Shown here one piece after another: positions 50,626 to 61,061 of a DNA stretch of 64,000 bases; position 1 is the first letter of the stretch; the number at the start of each line of letters is the position of its first letter. The stretch covers positions 2,108,001 to 2,172,000 of the forward strand of contig NC_003280.10 of NCBI RefSeq assembly GCF_000002985.6, in the 5' to 3' direction. The DNA is from Caenorhabditis elegans. Taxonomy: Eukaryota > Nematoda > Chromadorea > Rhabditida > Rhabditidae. Below the pieces are notes generated by a model, which had not been told where the DNA came from, did not search any database, and worked only from the letters and a program-made list of their open reading frames with translations. Position numbers and translations under genes: made by a program.

Positions 50626-51085
50626 TAGTAATATGAGGAAGGAATCGAATTCGAAAGATGTTTGTTTTATGTTCTGAACTAGCGGTCATAGGATGTCGAC
50701 GTCCTAAAGTCGTAGTCAGCACGGATGTCTACTTGATAGCCGGTGTCATTCTGCCACTCTGACTGTGCGCTAAGTGATCACGTGGTATAATAAACATTTT
50801 TTGAATTCGCATAACAGCTTTTCTATAGTTAGCTCAGTGGTATCATTGATTGATCGAAAGTTACGAAGACGTGGACTAGTCCCAAAATTCCTAGTGACCT
50901 TGTATAAACTAAACTAATTTTTATTAACCAGCAAAGGTTGCTCTCGCAACCCGTTTTTTAAATTTTGTGATTCTTTGGAATGCTCTTTGTATTAATTGGA
51001 TTCTGATCTCAATTATTCGTGGTGAGTAGACCATAAGAAACTTGTAGTTGAAGCGGATGACTCCACTTCGTTGTGAAAGTTTGAA

Positions 51086-51336
51086 TTTAAAAATGTTTAA
51101 GTGATTTTAAATTTTATATGATTTTCCTTTGGATCAATTCTTTATTGAACGTAAGTGTCATGTGTTGCTTACTTCAATTAAAGGTGATTTTCCTCCGGGG
51201 GTTTTAGATTTAAAAATGTTTAAGTGATTTTTAAATTTTGGATTATTTTCCTTCGGATCAATTTTTTATTGAATGTAAGTGTCATGTGTTGCTTACTTCA
51301 ATTAAGGGTGATTTTCCTCCGGGGGTTTAGGTATAA
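51086..51336. repeat. 123-bp tandem duplication
   Basis: Two adjacent copies carry AAAAATGTTTAAGTGATTTT, GTAAGTGTCATGTGTTGCTT and GTGATTTTCCTCCGGGGGTT, offset by about 123 bases. Confidence 0.8.
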
Positions 51337-54300
51337 GAAGTTCTTGTTTGAGTTAATTCGTAATGCCTTCTTAGGCTTTCAGATGTATTGAACGATCTTT
51401 TAGGCTTATTGGAGTCATTGTTAGGAAAAAACTTTTGTATAAAAGCGGATGGTATCTACTCTTATGTCGAAGAAACTTTTCATTTTTTGTTAAGATTCTT
51501 TCGTATTTATGTTAGAAGCGTATATGTTGCTATGTCACTACTACATAAGAAATTCAAGAATCTTTTTTATATTTTATTGTAGTCTCTTTATTATGGCATT
51601 TTTTCTATTAGTCTAAGTCTGTACGTGTTAATTAAAACAGTCTTTAGAAGTAAAAGAAAAGTTACTCATATTTATCTCTTTTTAAGAAGCGGCTGTATTG
51701 CTCACTTCTACAAAGAGCAAGAAACTGTTGTGATTATTATTTTTGTAATTTCTTTTTTTGAGATACTTCCTATATTCACTAGTGAGATTCCAAAAAATTT
51801 TGAGAACCTTTTTGTGGAAATGTAGGTGAGATTTTCTAAGAAATTTTGTTTGAAAAAAGAGCGGATGTGCTACTTTTTCCTTTTCCAAAAGATAATAATT
51901 TATTTGTTGTTTATGTTTTAATTTCCATTTTGAGGGCATTTTTTAAGTTTCTGGAGGTGGTTAACAGGGCCCCGAATTTTTCAAAATGCTTCAGGAAATT
52001 AGATTGGTATTTATGTTTTGGGTTTCTATACAAGTAGGCTGGTGCCTTTTACTCCCTTTTTAAATTTACAATTGAGAATTTATAAATATAATTATTAAGT
52101 ATCTAAACTCATTTTTTGAAGGAGATTGAAGGAATGATAAGGCCACTCGTAAAGGGTTTATTTATTTGGTAAATTTTATTGAGGAATTTGGGATGGAACT
52201 GAGCCTCTGGCTTTTTTGGAGAATTTTTTGGCGGATAGGACGGACGAGTTTCAATAATTTTACTTTAAGCGGGTGATGAATAGTTATAGTAGACGTGGAA
52301 AATATGTAAGCCATTGTTGAGCCACACCAAAACGATACAGTTCTAGAGAGAATTAAGGGTTTAGGTCTAAAGCAGATGTTGTCTACATTAGTCTATTATG
52401 TTCCGCGCCCCTATACCAGTAAACCAGTAAGATTTTTCTGGTTGGGTGTTCGGAGTCCTTATTCTTTTCAAAAATAAAGTTTGGGGTTGCGTTGCTTACA
52501 GTTTTTCGATCATTTTTACAACTTTCAATACCCTGACTAGTTAAAAAAAATTAAACTCGCCTCATAATCCTTGCGCACTGAAGTCCTCCTTTTAGCGTCC
52601 GGGCAATTGATCCATTTGAGTGTTGTTTCGAAATTTGAGGATTGTGAGCCAGTTGATGATAAGCCATTGTTATTATTGTGATGAGTGAAGCGGATGCCAA
52701 ACCAATTGTTCGAGATTGATGACGAGCGTTTGCATTTCCTCAGCGGGATAACTCAAGTTCCGAAAATCAGGATGATTGTGGAGAGTTGAAACAGCTTTCG
52801 GATAATGCATTGTTCGCGGCGGTCATGAAGAGCGGTTGGTGAGATCCGGATGCTGATATATGGGCAAGTTAGCGGTTGTTGGCTTGGATAGTACTCCATC
52901 CAGCCTGCTTAATGCTCAGTCCAGTTGTCTTGACCTCTAGCCCAATCCAAGACTCCTTTTCTGAGTGCGGAATCGCGTGGATTCTCTGCGTTGTCATCGC
53001 TATGGATCTTCGTGGAAAATTCCGACAGCGTGAACAGTCACGGAGGAACACGTGTTCCGGGTACAGCGAGTGATGAAGTCCTCGAGGGAGGCTCGTACAG
53101 CATCCCGGTCCCTGTTGCAATCATCCAAGTCGTTTATCAAGGTCGAGTGGTTGGTAGCAAGTCGCTGATGCCCTGTATGTTTGCGATTGCTTCGCAAATG
53201 TAGTGGAGAGATGCTATGGTGGTAGCGGATGATGACTTGTCTCAACTATCCACTTTCAGCTTGGGTTCTTCCACGGTCACTTGCACTTTGCTGCACATTT
53301 CGGTGATCTCTGAAAAAGAAATGAATTAATTTTTGATTATTAGGGCCGTTTCTTGAGAAATTAGGAGATCCTCGTGGTTTGATGGCGTTTCCGATCACTG
53401 AGTGTGCTCAGCAATTGTGAAGTCACTACCATAACCTTCGAAGTCATTTTTTATTTCTTTTAAAACATTTTCTGATATCAAAAATTTTCCGTTTTCTTTT
53501 GTAGATCGTGTTTCTTCAATAAAAGTCACTGACCTCTCAAGTGTGTCTTGAGCGGATGATGTCTTTCGGATGTTTTTCTTCCCAGTGCAAGTAGGCCGAG
53601 ATCGTCGCAAAGAGATTCGGAAAAGCTGTTGGCTAATCCTTTTCCTCAGTTTTGTGGGACGGTTGTGGGCTCTTCCATCTAGAAAATAGATCGTTCGTAA
53701 AACCAGAGTTTTTATAGAAGATGTTGTGAGAGATTTAAGCATAAGCAAACAAAAGGTAAATGGATAATTAATTTAAGCAGAGTGAAATTCATAGAGGCCG
53801 TGCTCAGTTCATTTTCTTTGTGACTTAAATTTAATCATCGTTTTCGATAAAATAACTAATCTCAAAAGGGATGTATCCAAAATTATTACGAAACTTTGAA
53901 AAAAATTTTTATATGTATTTGCGGTAACGAGTGAAATTGTTAATTTCAAATCTCATTTGGCAGATCTGTACCAGCCAGCACAGATCGAGAACCAATTTAC
54001 TCGTTGTTTGAATTCATCCCTATGTGCTCCGGGGTTGCCGGGCTTTTGGAGATAAATTCGGGGTTGAGAGATCAGGGTGACTGTCTCTCGGTGTGATATA
54101 AGCGTTTTTAATTGAATAATAGTGGTATTTTCAACGAAAAATCTTACGATTGGGAGCTGAGCGGTTGATTGGAGAGGATGGAGTCCTGTATTGCTGGTTG
54201 AGCTTCTCATTCTCGGTGGGATCCGGCTGTTTTACTGTAATTCACGATGAATATTCAAGAGATCAGTTGAATAAACAAAAATATTGCGAAAAGTTTCGAA

Positions 54301-55062
54301 AAAAACGGAGGAAAAAACACTAAAATGAGCTAAAATGAATCAAAAATCCGTAGAAATCCCAAAAAAATCCCAAAATTCGTGTGAATTTCGGTGGGACCTC
54401 AGACTAATGTTCACTCTGCGTACTTTGCGCACTCACCGCCGCCTACCGTAACCCGCGCAAAATTTGAATTTCAATCGTTTCGAGAGGTGGTTCAGTGGAA
54501 TTTTAAGGAGTTTTCAGCGTGTATCGGAGTATTTCCGGATAAAATTGACTTTTTCTGGTTAAAATTAAATAAAAAAAATAAAATTTAGTGAGAATTGTCA
54601 CAGATGCGTTTCGTCACAGATTTTTGGGGAAAATAGTCAACGAGAAGTCAGCTCAAGGGAAAATAGAAACCGCTCAACTAGATGAAAAGATGGGCTCCGC
54701 TTGGATTCGTCAAAACTCTGGGGGGCGTCAATTCATGCAGATTCCTTCAGCCACGCGTATTTTAATTCCGGAATCTACACGATTGGTCACTTCCCGAGCT
54801 TAGTGAACCTGTAGCAGTGCCTGAAAAATTAGAAAAAAAGGAGATGATAGATTCGTCATTAAGTACAAAACGCGTTTTAGCTGTCTTCCTAATAATGGTC
54901 AAAATCTGAAGTACTTGTGCTGCCATTTTGCATATCTAATGAGCTTAGTGGATCCAAATGACGCGTAGTCGAATAAGGAGAGATGAAGAGTGATTCGTCA
55001 GCAAATAATTACTGCTATTGCAGGTTTAAATGCTGGTCGAATCGAAAGACGTCGGCTTTGAA

Positions 55063-55270
55063 AGTTGATCATCAGGATCGTTTAAAAGTGCGTTCGCCAT
55101 CCCAAAATTTCATGTAATTCTCTCGCCCATGATTTAGAATCTGTTGGGAGTAAAGAATTTTTTGGATGAGTTTTGAGATAGCATGGCACCCGGTGTATTT
55201 ACAGGCAGATGCTGAACGAGACCCCCTAGAAGAAAACGTCAAGATGCTTAGATTCAAAGTCGTGTCGAGG
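55063..55270. repeat. 210-bp direct repeat, copy 2
   Basis: It matches 50419-50625 as described there, in the same orientation and about 4.6 kb away. Confidence 0.8.
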
Positions 55271-55575
55271 AGAGAGAGAGGAGTTTCGATGATCAACGAA
55301 GGGGGTGATCTGCTTCATGTTCTGGATATCCCGATCGATCTTAATCGTGGGGAAATCCGAATTGAAGCAAATTGAAGACCAGCGGATGACGAAGAGTGTG
55401 CAGCTGCTGGTCAGTGTCCCGATCGTTGTCATGAGCCAAGAGCCAAAGGCGGATGAAGGAGAAGATCACGAAATTGGCCAGCGTCCCGTCGTCCCGGTGG
55501 GCCAACAGCGGGCAGCGGTTCTCCGAAGAGAAGAAGTCCCGAAGTTGGCCAGCAAGTGACCCGTCGTCGTCATGA

Positions 55576-55818
55576 GCCAAGAAGCAGCAGCCAGCCGAAG
55601 GAGAATCTCCCGAAGGAGAATATCTCGACTTGGCCAGCGTCCTGTCGTCGTCCCGGGCCAAGAAGCAGCAGCCAGCCGAAGGAGAATCTCCCGAAGGAGA
55701 ATATCTCGACTTGGCCAGCGTCCTGTCGTCGTCCTGAGCCAAGAAGCAGCAGAAGCCGAAGGAGAATATCCCGAAAGATAATATCTCGAACTTGGCTAGC
55801 GTCCTGTCGTCGTCCACA
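55576..55818. repeat. 81-bp tandem repeat
   Basis: GCCAAGAAGCAGCAG starts recur at 55576, 55657 and 55738, and each unit contains GAATATCTCGACTTGGCCAG and GTCCTGTCGTCGTCC. The first two units are nearly identical and the third is diverged. 81 is a multiple of three, so open frames run through on both strands. A degenerate earlier copy is at about 55430-55510. Confidence 0.85.
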
Positions 55819-55820
55819 CA

Positions 55821-56110
55821 CCTCTTCGTCATTACCGTTGTCGCTTGGTCCCTCCGGGGATATTAAATCGCCTCCGCGGCCCCGTGAGGGGTTTCTCCGA
55901 AGGCGATCCAGATCTCCTCTCCTCCGGGGGATCCAGATTGAGCAGTAAAGTGAAGCGGATGCGAATCGTCCATGAACCTCTTCGTCATTACAGTTATCGC
56001 TTGGTCCCTCCGGTGGCATTAAATCGCCTCCGCGGCCCCGAGGGGGGTTTCTCCGAAGGTGATCATGATCTTCCTCCGGGGGATCCAGATTAAGCAGTAA
56101 CGTGAAAAGG
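55821..56110. repeat. 156-bp tandem pair
   Basis: CCTCTTCGTCATTA at 55821 and 55977 each start a block with CGCTTGGTCCCTCCGG, AAATCGCCTCCGCGGCCCCG and TTTCTCCGAAGG, ending GGGGGATCCAGATT-AGCAGTAA. Confidence 0.85.
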
Positions 56111-56265
56111 ACGCTAATAAATTAGAGGTCCTGGCAGATCACACGTTTTCGTTCAGATCCTACTTTTTCCTACTCTAGTTCTGGGCACACAGCTCTCTCT
56201 TTCCCAACGGCTCGAATCCACTCCAGAGTCACTAGGAGCTCTGGGGTGGTTCGGTCGATGCACCA

Positions 56266-56772
56266 TGTTGACCGCCCAGTATAGCGGGTTGGGGAGCCGC
56301 ACTGGGGTCAAGCCGGAAGAAGTGTCTAAGAGAGAACTGGCGTTGCAGAGTGCCGAGCGAAGAGGAGGATAAGCGGTGTGAACGAGTAACGCATGTTATT
56401 ACCATGAAACCCCATTTATTAACTAAAGAATGATAGAAAGGGAAGTGTTAAATATAAAAGAATTAAAAGAAGGAACGTGCCGCTGGTGCGGTGACGAGAC
56501 GAGTGCAGGGAGTTGAGTTAAAACTAATTTAGGCCAGCAAATTAGGACGAGCAAGGAGGGCGCGCGCGGTGAGACCCGCGGCGCACACTCGCTGCGAGAC
56601 CATTGAGCTTGGCGGGAGATTCAAATGAGGGCGCGCATTAGATTGGAGAAAGGGGGAGATAGAGCGACTGGAAGGAGCGGTTTATAGGTTTTCTGGTACG
56701 GCGAACACGATGGGAGTATTCGCGAGTGTCTCAGAGTACCAGATAATTGGGAGATGGGACCATCTCACAACA
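56266..56772 (-). repeat. 5' LTR (right) of the 9.55-kb element
   Basis: It is 507 bases and pairs with 47222-47728. The adjacent internal sequence on the minus strand starts TGGTGCATCGACC, a likely tRNA primer site. Confidence 0.85.
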
Positions 56773-57192
56773 ATATATCAGATTCTAGTCCAACATTAAA
56801 ACTAGTTTACAGGAAACTACAAATTCAAAGACAGGGCGGTTTTGTTGTACTATCTCTTAATTGTGCAAAAGGACAAAATGAACTTCCAAAATGGACAGTT
56901 GAAACGGAAATTCAATTAAAAGTAGTTTCAACTAACGGAAATAATATATCAAGCCCTGTATGTTATATGTTTAATAACGAAGAAAAATGTATATCTTGGG
57001 GTGAATTTTTGACCTGGAGGTATATGGAAAACAAGCTAGTGGTTAATGACAGTATAGTCGCATGTGGAGATTCTAAACATTACTGGAATTGAGAATGAAA
57101 AACCCACTGAGAAACCATCTGGTATTATAATCCCAGTTGGAAATAAAAATTATTCAATGGAAGAATGGATGAAAATGGCGTTTGATCAGTAG

Positions 57193-57489
57193 AAGATGGA
57201 ATTGTTAATTTTCAATGTTTTTTTTTAATTTTTTAATAATAACCGTTACTTGATTTTTAGTTTTCCCGCCGTCATAATTTCGCGGTAAAAAGTTTTTTAC
57301 CTTGGAATTATTACTTTACTGCCTGAACAATTTTGACATTTCAAAATAAAGTTGAATGTACAATGAAGTGCGTTGCGGTCGCGTCGCGGCTTTAGAGCAA
57401 TTTTTGCCAAGTTTTCTACAAATTCCCACAAAACATGTCCATAGATCACAAGTTTATCACATTTTTTCGATTGAAATCACATCGAAAAA
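57193..57489. other. 3' flank of the triple-MATH gene
   Basis: A short AT-rich spacer with one GCGGTCGCGTCGCGG motif at about 57370. No gene is seen. Confidence 0.5.
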
Positions 57490-58461
57490 TTACAAATTAA
57501 AATAGTTAAAAACTGCAAAAACGAGAATTCCAAAGAAACATCCTACAATTCTCTGAGTTCCGAAAGATGCGCTGCTGACTGTGGTAGTTTCCCTGAAATT
57601 TTCAGACTATTTACAAAAAGGTAAATATTTTTTAGCTCACTCAGGGTATCCGAATGCACACATATACTTGATTGTCACAGCTGGCAGGATTGCTTCATAA
57701 ATACAATCCGTTTTGATGCAAGCAATTCGAGTTACTCCATCGATTTTAGCAATTTCATTCTGTAAAAAACCATTTTTTTTAATTTCCAAAAAAAATTGAT
57801 TTTATCGAAAAGTTGTAAACTGGCAATTTTTTATAAATAATTCCCTATAGATTTTTAATTGACCACAAACCGTTACATGCTTTGCATCGAAAAATCTTGC
57901 TCCTAGCTGGCTCTCCAAATCGTCACAGGCCATTTTCAACACTTTAGATTCGAGTGCAGCGTCGAAACTCTGGAAAAATAGATTTTTAACTTCGAAATTT
58001 GAACTCACTATCAGCTTGAAATTTCCCGAGATTTGACACCCATATCGACTAGTTTTGGACATTTTTGAAATTTTGTGTGGCGCGGTGCGGTCGCGGTGCG
58101 GTCGCGTCGCGGTCAAACACTTCGAATGGCCGTGGCTGGATAATGAAAGCGTTTCAAGTGTAATTTTTGAGTTTTCTGTCAAATTTCATAAGATTTGACA
58201 CCCTGATATCAAATATTTTTCAGCCACAAACCGCGACGCGACCGCAGCGCTCTCGAAATTGCTCACCAGTTTCGTATAATTTGCTTTTTCGGCAAGACGT
58301 TTTGTATCATCAATGGTTCGTCTCATATATTTGATCTGATCGGCTTCAGAAAGTTTCGTGATTTCGCCAAATGCACATTGAGCTGAAAATTTTTAAAGTT
58401 TTGAAGCAATAACTTCCAGGTACTTACCGATGAATAGCAGGAAAGCAAGGCGACAGTGCAT
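57490..58461 (-). CDS. Small secreted or membrane-anchored protein, twin 1
   Basis: The exons are 58428-58461, 58267-58382, 57877-57969, 57641-57759 and 57490-57592. The signal peptide is MHCRLAFLLFIAQCAFG. The mature part has EITKLSEADQIKYMRRTIDD, LESKVLKMACDDLESQLGAR, TRIACIKTDCIYEAILP and MCAFGYPEE, then a Thr/Ser linker and a hydrophobic end (GCFFGILVFAVFNYFNL) suggesting a GPI signal or a transmembrane tail. Five to six cysteines could pair. Its twin is at 61062-62169 with the same exon phases, signal peptide and (L)K(M)(A/T)CD.L spacing. I do not recognise a named family. The introns carry GCGGTCGCGTCGCGG motifs. Confidence 0.65.
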
Positions 58462-59755
58462 CTTCAATTTGTGAACGGAGAAATTGAAGTATTGATTTTT
58501 ATTTATTTATCATCTAATATTTTTTGAGCAAAAAAATGACACGATTTTTGGGAGATCACGTTTGTTTTTATTCAAATCATTTTTTTAAATCTATTGCTTA
58601 ATGATTTAAATTTAAAGATGCTATATTTTAGAGCGGGAAATGTTTTTTTTGCAGCCAAATACCTAACAAGGCCCATGGTTCGGGGGCAGAGCTTCTTACA
58701 TTGGACTTAGAGCGCTTCTTCGTCGATTCCAATTGGGACTTTTTTGTAAAATCTAGATTTTTGAGAAATGTTTGACATTTTTAAAATTTTAACGCGCAAA
58801 TTGACTAGTTTTGGAAGTTTTTGAAATTCTGAGTGGTGCGTTGCGGTCGCGTCGCGGTCAAACTATCAAGTAGTAAGACAATTTAAGCATATTTGTGTGA
58901 TTTTTTGAGCTCTTTGTCAAATTTCCCAAGATTTGACACCCGTACTGACTAGTTTTGGAGACTTTTCAAACTTTCTATGGTGCGTTGCGGTCGCGTCGCG
59001 GTTGGATGTTAAAAGTAGTATTTACAGGAGGATTCAAAGTATCATTTAGTATTTTAAATTTAAACTTCTTTTTTTTTCGAAAAACCCCGATTTTTAGATG
59101 ATCTTGTTTTTTTGTTTTGTTTTTTTGTTAAAGGTGGAGTAGCGCCAGTGGGGAGTTTGTCTAAATGCACTTATAATGATCCAAAACAACCAAATATTAG
59201 AATAAAACACTCCGAAAAATTTTAGATTTTTCATAATTTCCGGTCAAAATTTTGACAAATTGCCAAAATTTTGAAAAATATGAGCTTTTGAGGAAATTTG
59301 AAGAAATGTCGCATGTTTCGACCCCTATAATGTTTTAATACAAATCATTAAATCAAAATTATAGTATAAAAAATTTAGAAAGAACAATTTTTTTTTGGTC
59401 GACTTCCGAAATTATGAGTGGCAAAAACTGAGTAATTGCCACTTTTTGACAGTAAATAAAACAATTTCAAAATTTTTTTGAAAAGCTTTATTATGATATT
59501 CGGTCATTTTGGGACCAAATTTTCTAACAATTTCCCCACTGGCGCTACTCCACCTTTAAGAAAACTCAGACGAAAGGAGGGAATTTAAAATTCAAGATTG
59601 GCAAATCGAGTATTTTTGAAAGTTTTCAATGCTTAAATGCCAGATTTTAATGTATTTTTGAAATAAAAAACAACAACAGAAAAGTGTCGAAGAGTTAATT
59701 ACTTTATTGTGCATAGAAAGAGAAATAGATGAGAATTGAATTTTCATAGAACTTT
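58462..59755. other. Intergenic region
   Basis: It contains two GCGGTCGCGTCGCGG motifs (about 58835 and 58983) and the palindromic element 59128-59559. A conserved TTTTTGGGAGATCACGT segment at 58547 recurs at 62256 in the 5' flank of the twin gene, so promoter sequence was duplicated along with the gene. Confidence 0.55.
59128..59559. repeat. GTAGCGCCAGTGG-family palindromic element
   Basis: A complete copy with TTAAAGGTGGAGTAGCGCC at the left and GGCGCTACTCCACCTTTAAG at the right. Confidence 0.85.
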
Positions 59756-60754
59756 CTAGTAAAAAAAATTAAAATTAGGCACATCTAACAAGACCAACGG
59801 TGAGACACACATGATAAAGGAAACGAAACCATTTTCTCCAAATGCGATCATTGCTTTTGTGCCATCGTTTCTCTCAATTTCAAATTGTTTCCAATAACGA
59901 TCCATCTGTTCTACCTTGTAATCGATACCTTTAAACAGTTCAGATTCTACAATTAGAGCTCTATTATTTGGTCGACAGTGGTATTGGAAGAGTTCGAGTC
60001 GGTGGTTGGATCCTTTGATCCAGTGCTTCATGAAACGGTTTAAATCCTTGTCGGAAGTGACTTGATTGTCTACACTTATTGAGGAACAGTTGCATAGTAA
60101 TATCTCGTTGAGTGTAAATTTTGACTCGTTAAATATAAATTTGTCAGCATTCTGAATAAGAATTGATTGATGTCTTGGAAAGGGCCCAAAACTCAAGCAT
60201 TTCAGTAACGGAAACATATCATAAAGCGGGCTTTCTTGAATCTCAGCAGAGTAAATTTCCAATTTGACAATGCGAAATTCTCGGATGTATTCATAACGTT
60301 CTTCTATCATTCTTCTCTGTGGATTCTGGACTAACAATGTCAGATTTCCGTTCTTCAAGAATACACACCCAATATGGTCGATCCACTGTTTCGCGGTAAA
60401 CCCAGGCATTGATAGATTGGTTAATTCGTATCTAGGAGCTTCATGTTTGCGGATTTCAATAGTAGACTTATCCAGGTCGACAGAGAGATCAAAATGGATC
60501 CATTTTGAACGTAGGTTGAAACCAACCATTGAAGACGACACGAACAAATAAATATTCCCACGAATTTCGTTTAACTTTGCGACCTGTTGCTTTGCTTTAG
60601 CCGAGAGAACTGATAGAGAAATACTGAAAAAAAAGAAATGTCAAAAGTAAACCAAACACGTCAAAACTTACTGTTCCACTAGAAACATTTGTCGCAGAGC
60701 ATTTTTCAGCGCAGGTTGTGGTAGACGAAGGATAGGAAAAGAGACGGCATCCAT
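59756..60754 (-). CDS. F-box protein with FBA_2-type C-terminal region
   Basis: The exons are 60672-60754 and 59756-60623, giving 317 codons. The F-box opens FPILRLPQPALKNALRQM and continues across the intron as HISLSVLSAKAKQQV, the standard worm F-box pattern. The remainder (VSSSMVGFNLRSKWI, ITGC-like IDHIGCVFLKNGN, YDMFPLLKCLSFGPFP, NEILLCNCSSISVDNQ, DLNRFMKHWIKGSNHRLEL) matches the F-box-associated FBA_2 domain of the fbxb class. F-box proteins hold substrates for SCF ubiquitin ligases via SKP1-related proteins; FBA regions are thought to bind substrate. ATG 60752-60754 is the first in frame with the F-box. It appears intact and lies between the two small secreted twins. Confidence 0.85.
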
Positions 60755-61061
60755 GTTGGGTGAATAATGGGGATAATGAGAAATAAAAGGTCCCGTCAAG
60801 TGAGCAGATGGAGCAAAGGGGAGAGAAAAGAGTTTCAGACAAAGAGGGCTAGGACTGAAAGAGGTCAGATCTATTGAGCAGGTGGGGTGAGCAACCCTGG
60901 ATCTAGGGCACGGGCTCGCCTCTTCTATAACACACAAGTAGCATATATTATTATGCCTTTATTAGTTTATTAGGCCGCTCCAATAATTTTTCTTGGTATT
61001 GCTTTAATACTCTCTAGTGTGGTTTTTCTTTTGGTGCCCAATGAGCCCGCATAATCGGAAT
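60755..61061. other. Spacer between F-box gene and twin 2
   Basis: It is the 5' flank of the F-box gene, with no recognisable coding sequence. It is pyrimidine-rich on the minus strand upstream of the F-box start. Confidence 0.4.

Larger units (their letters stand above)
49800..56265 (-). other. Leader region between 5' LTR and gag of the 9.55-kb element
   Basis: About 6.4 kb contain no recognisable conserved protein. The region is a mosaic of AT-rich and GC-rich blocks with several internal repeats: 26-bp units (49813-49968), a 210-bp block present twice (50419-50625 and 55063-55270), a 123-bp tandem pair (51086-51336), 81-bp units (55576-55818) and a 156-bp pair (55821-56110). The word AGCGGATG recurs about ten times. 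Short open frames on both strands (for example a Lys/Arg-rich minus-strand one at 53395-53748) show no family resemblance. Confidence 0.55.
47222..56772 (-). mobile_element. LTR retrotransposon with gag but no RT and a 6.4-kb leader
   Basis: The element is 9,551 bp with 507-bp LTRs differing at about three positions, flanked by ATATA (47217-47221 and 56773-56777). Both LTRs run TG...CA. The coding remnants are on the minus strand, so the 5' LTR is the right one. Next to it TGGTGCATCGACCGAACC is a plausible primer site. Gag (48879-49793) and the last 60 codons of pol (about 47729-47930, ending GRHVDVFNPGV at the 3' LTR) are present. No reverse transcriptase, RNase H or integrase core was found. 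Some 6.4 kb lie between the 5' LTR and gag. The insertion is antisense to its host gene. It is a recent, probably non-autonomous element. Confidence 0.8.
46012..57192 (+). pseudogene. Triple-MATH protein gene split by an LTR element, with apparent frameshift
   Basis: The exons are 46012-46124, 46178-46461, 46576-46702, 46754-47038, 47074-47200 and 56813 to about 57060 (then a shifted frame to 57192). MATH1 spans KSFVLLHTFKNISSLK, NTPW and LISWENMQRDYVNDDS. MATH2 spans KSFVLKHTFGNISRFV, NIPW and LISWEKMKKYYVDNDS. MATH3 spans KKFVLSYAVENISSIK, NIPW and CISWGEFLTWRYME...NDSI. After NDSIV the frame used so far stops within 12 codons, but the next frame gives the expected ending (VEILNITGIENEKP, then MEEWMKMAFDQ and TAG at 57190). 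That points to one extra base near 57060. The last intron has been expanded from about 60 bases to 9.6 kb by the LTR element. It is the mirror-image paralogue of the gene at 9276-14181. It is probably a young pseudogene, unless the frame change is a sequence error. Confidence 0.7.

Noticed and set aside
50825-50845. tRNA A-box-like TAGCTCAGTGGTAT
   Set aside because: No B box (GGTTCGANTCC) or foldable cloverleaf follows within 80 bases.
55341-56019. Arg/Ser- and Glu-rich overlapping open frames on both strands
   Set aside because: The 81-bp and 156-bp repeats are multiples of three, so frames stay open by period alone; no recognisable protein.
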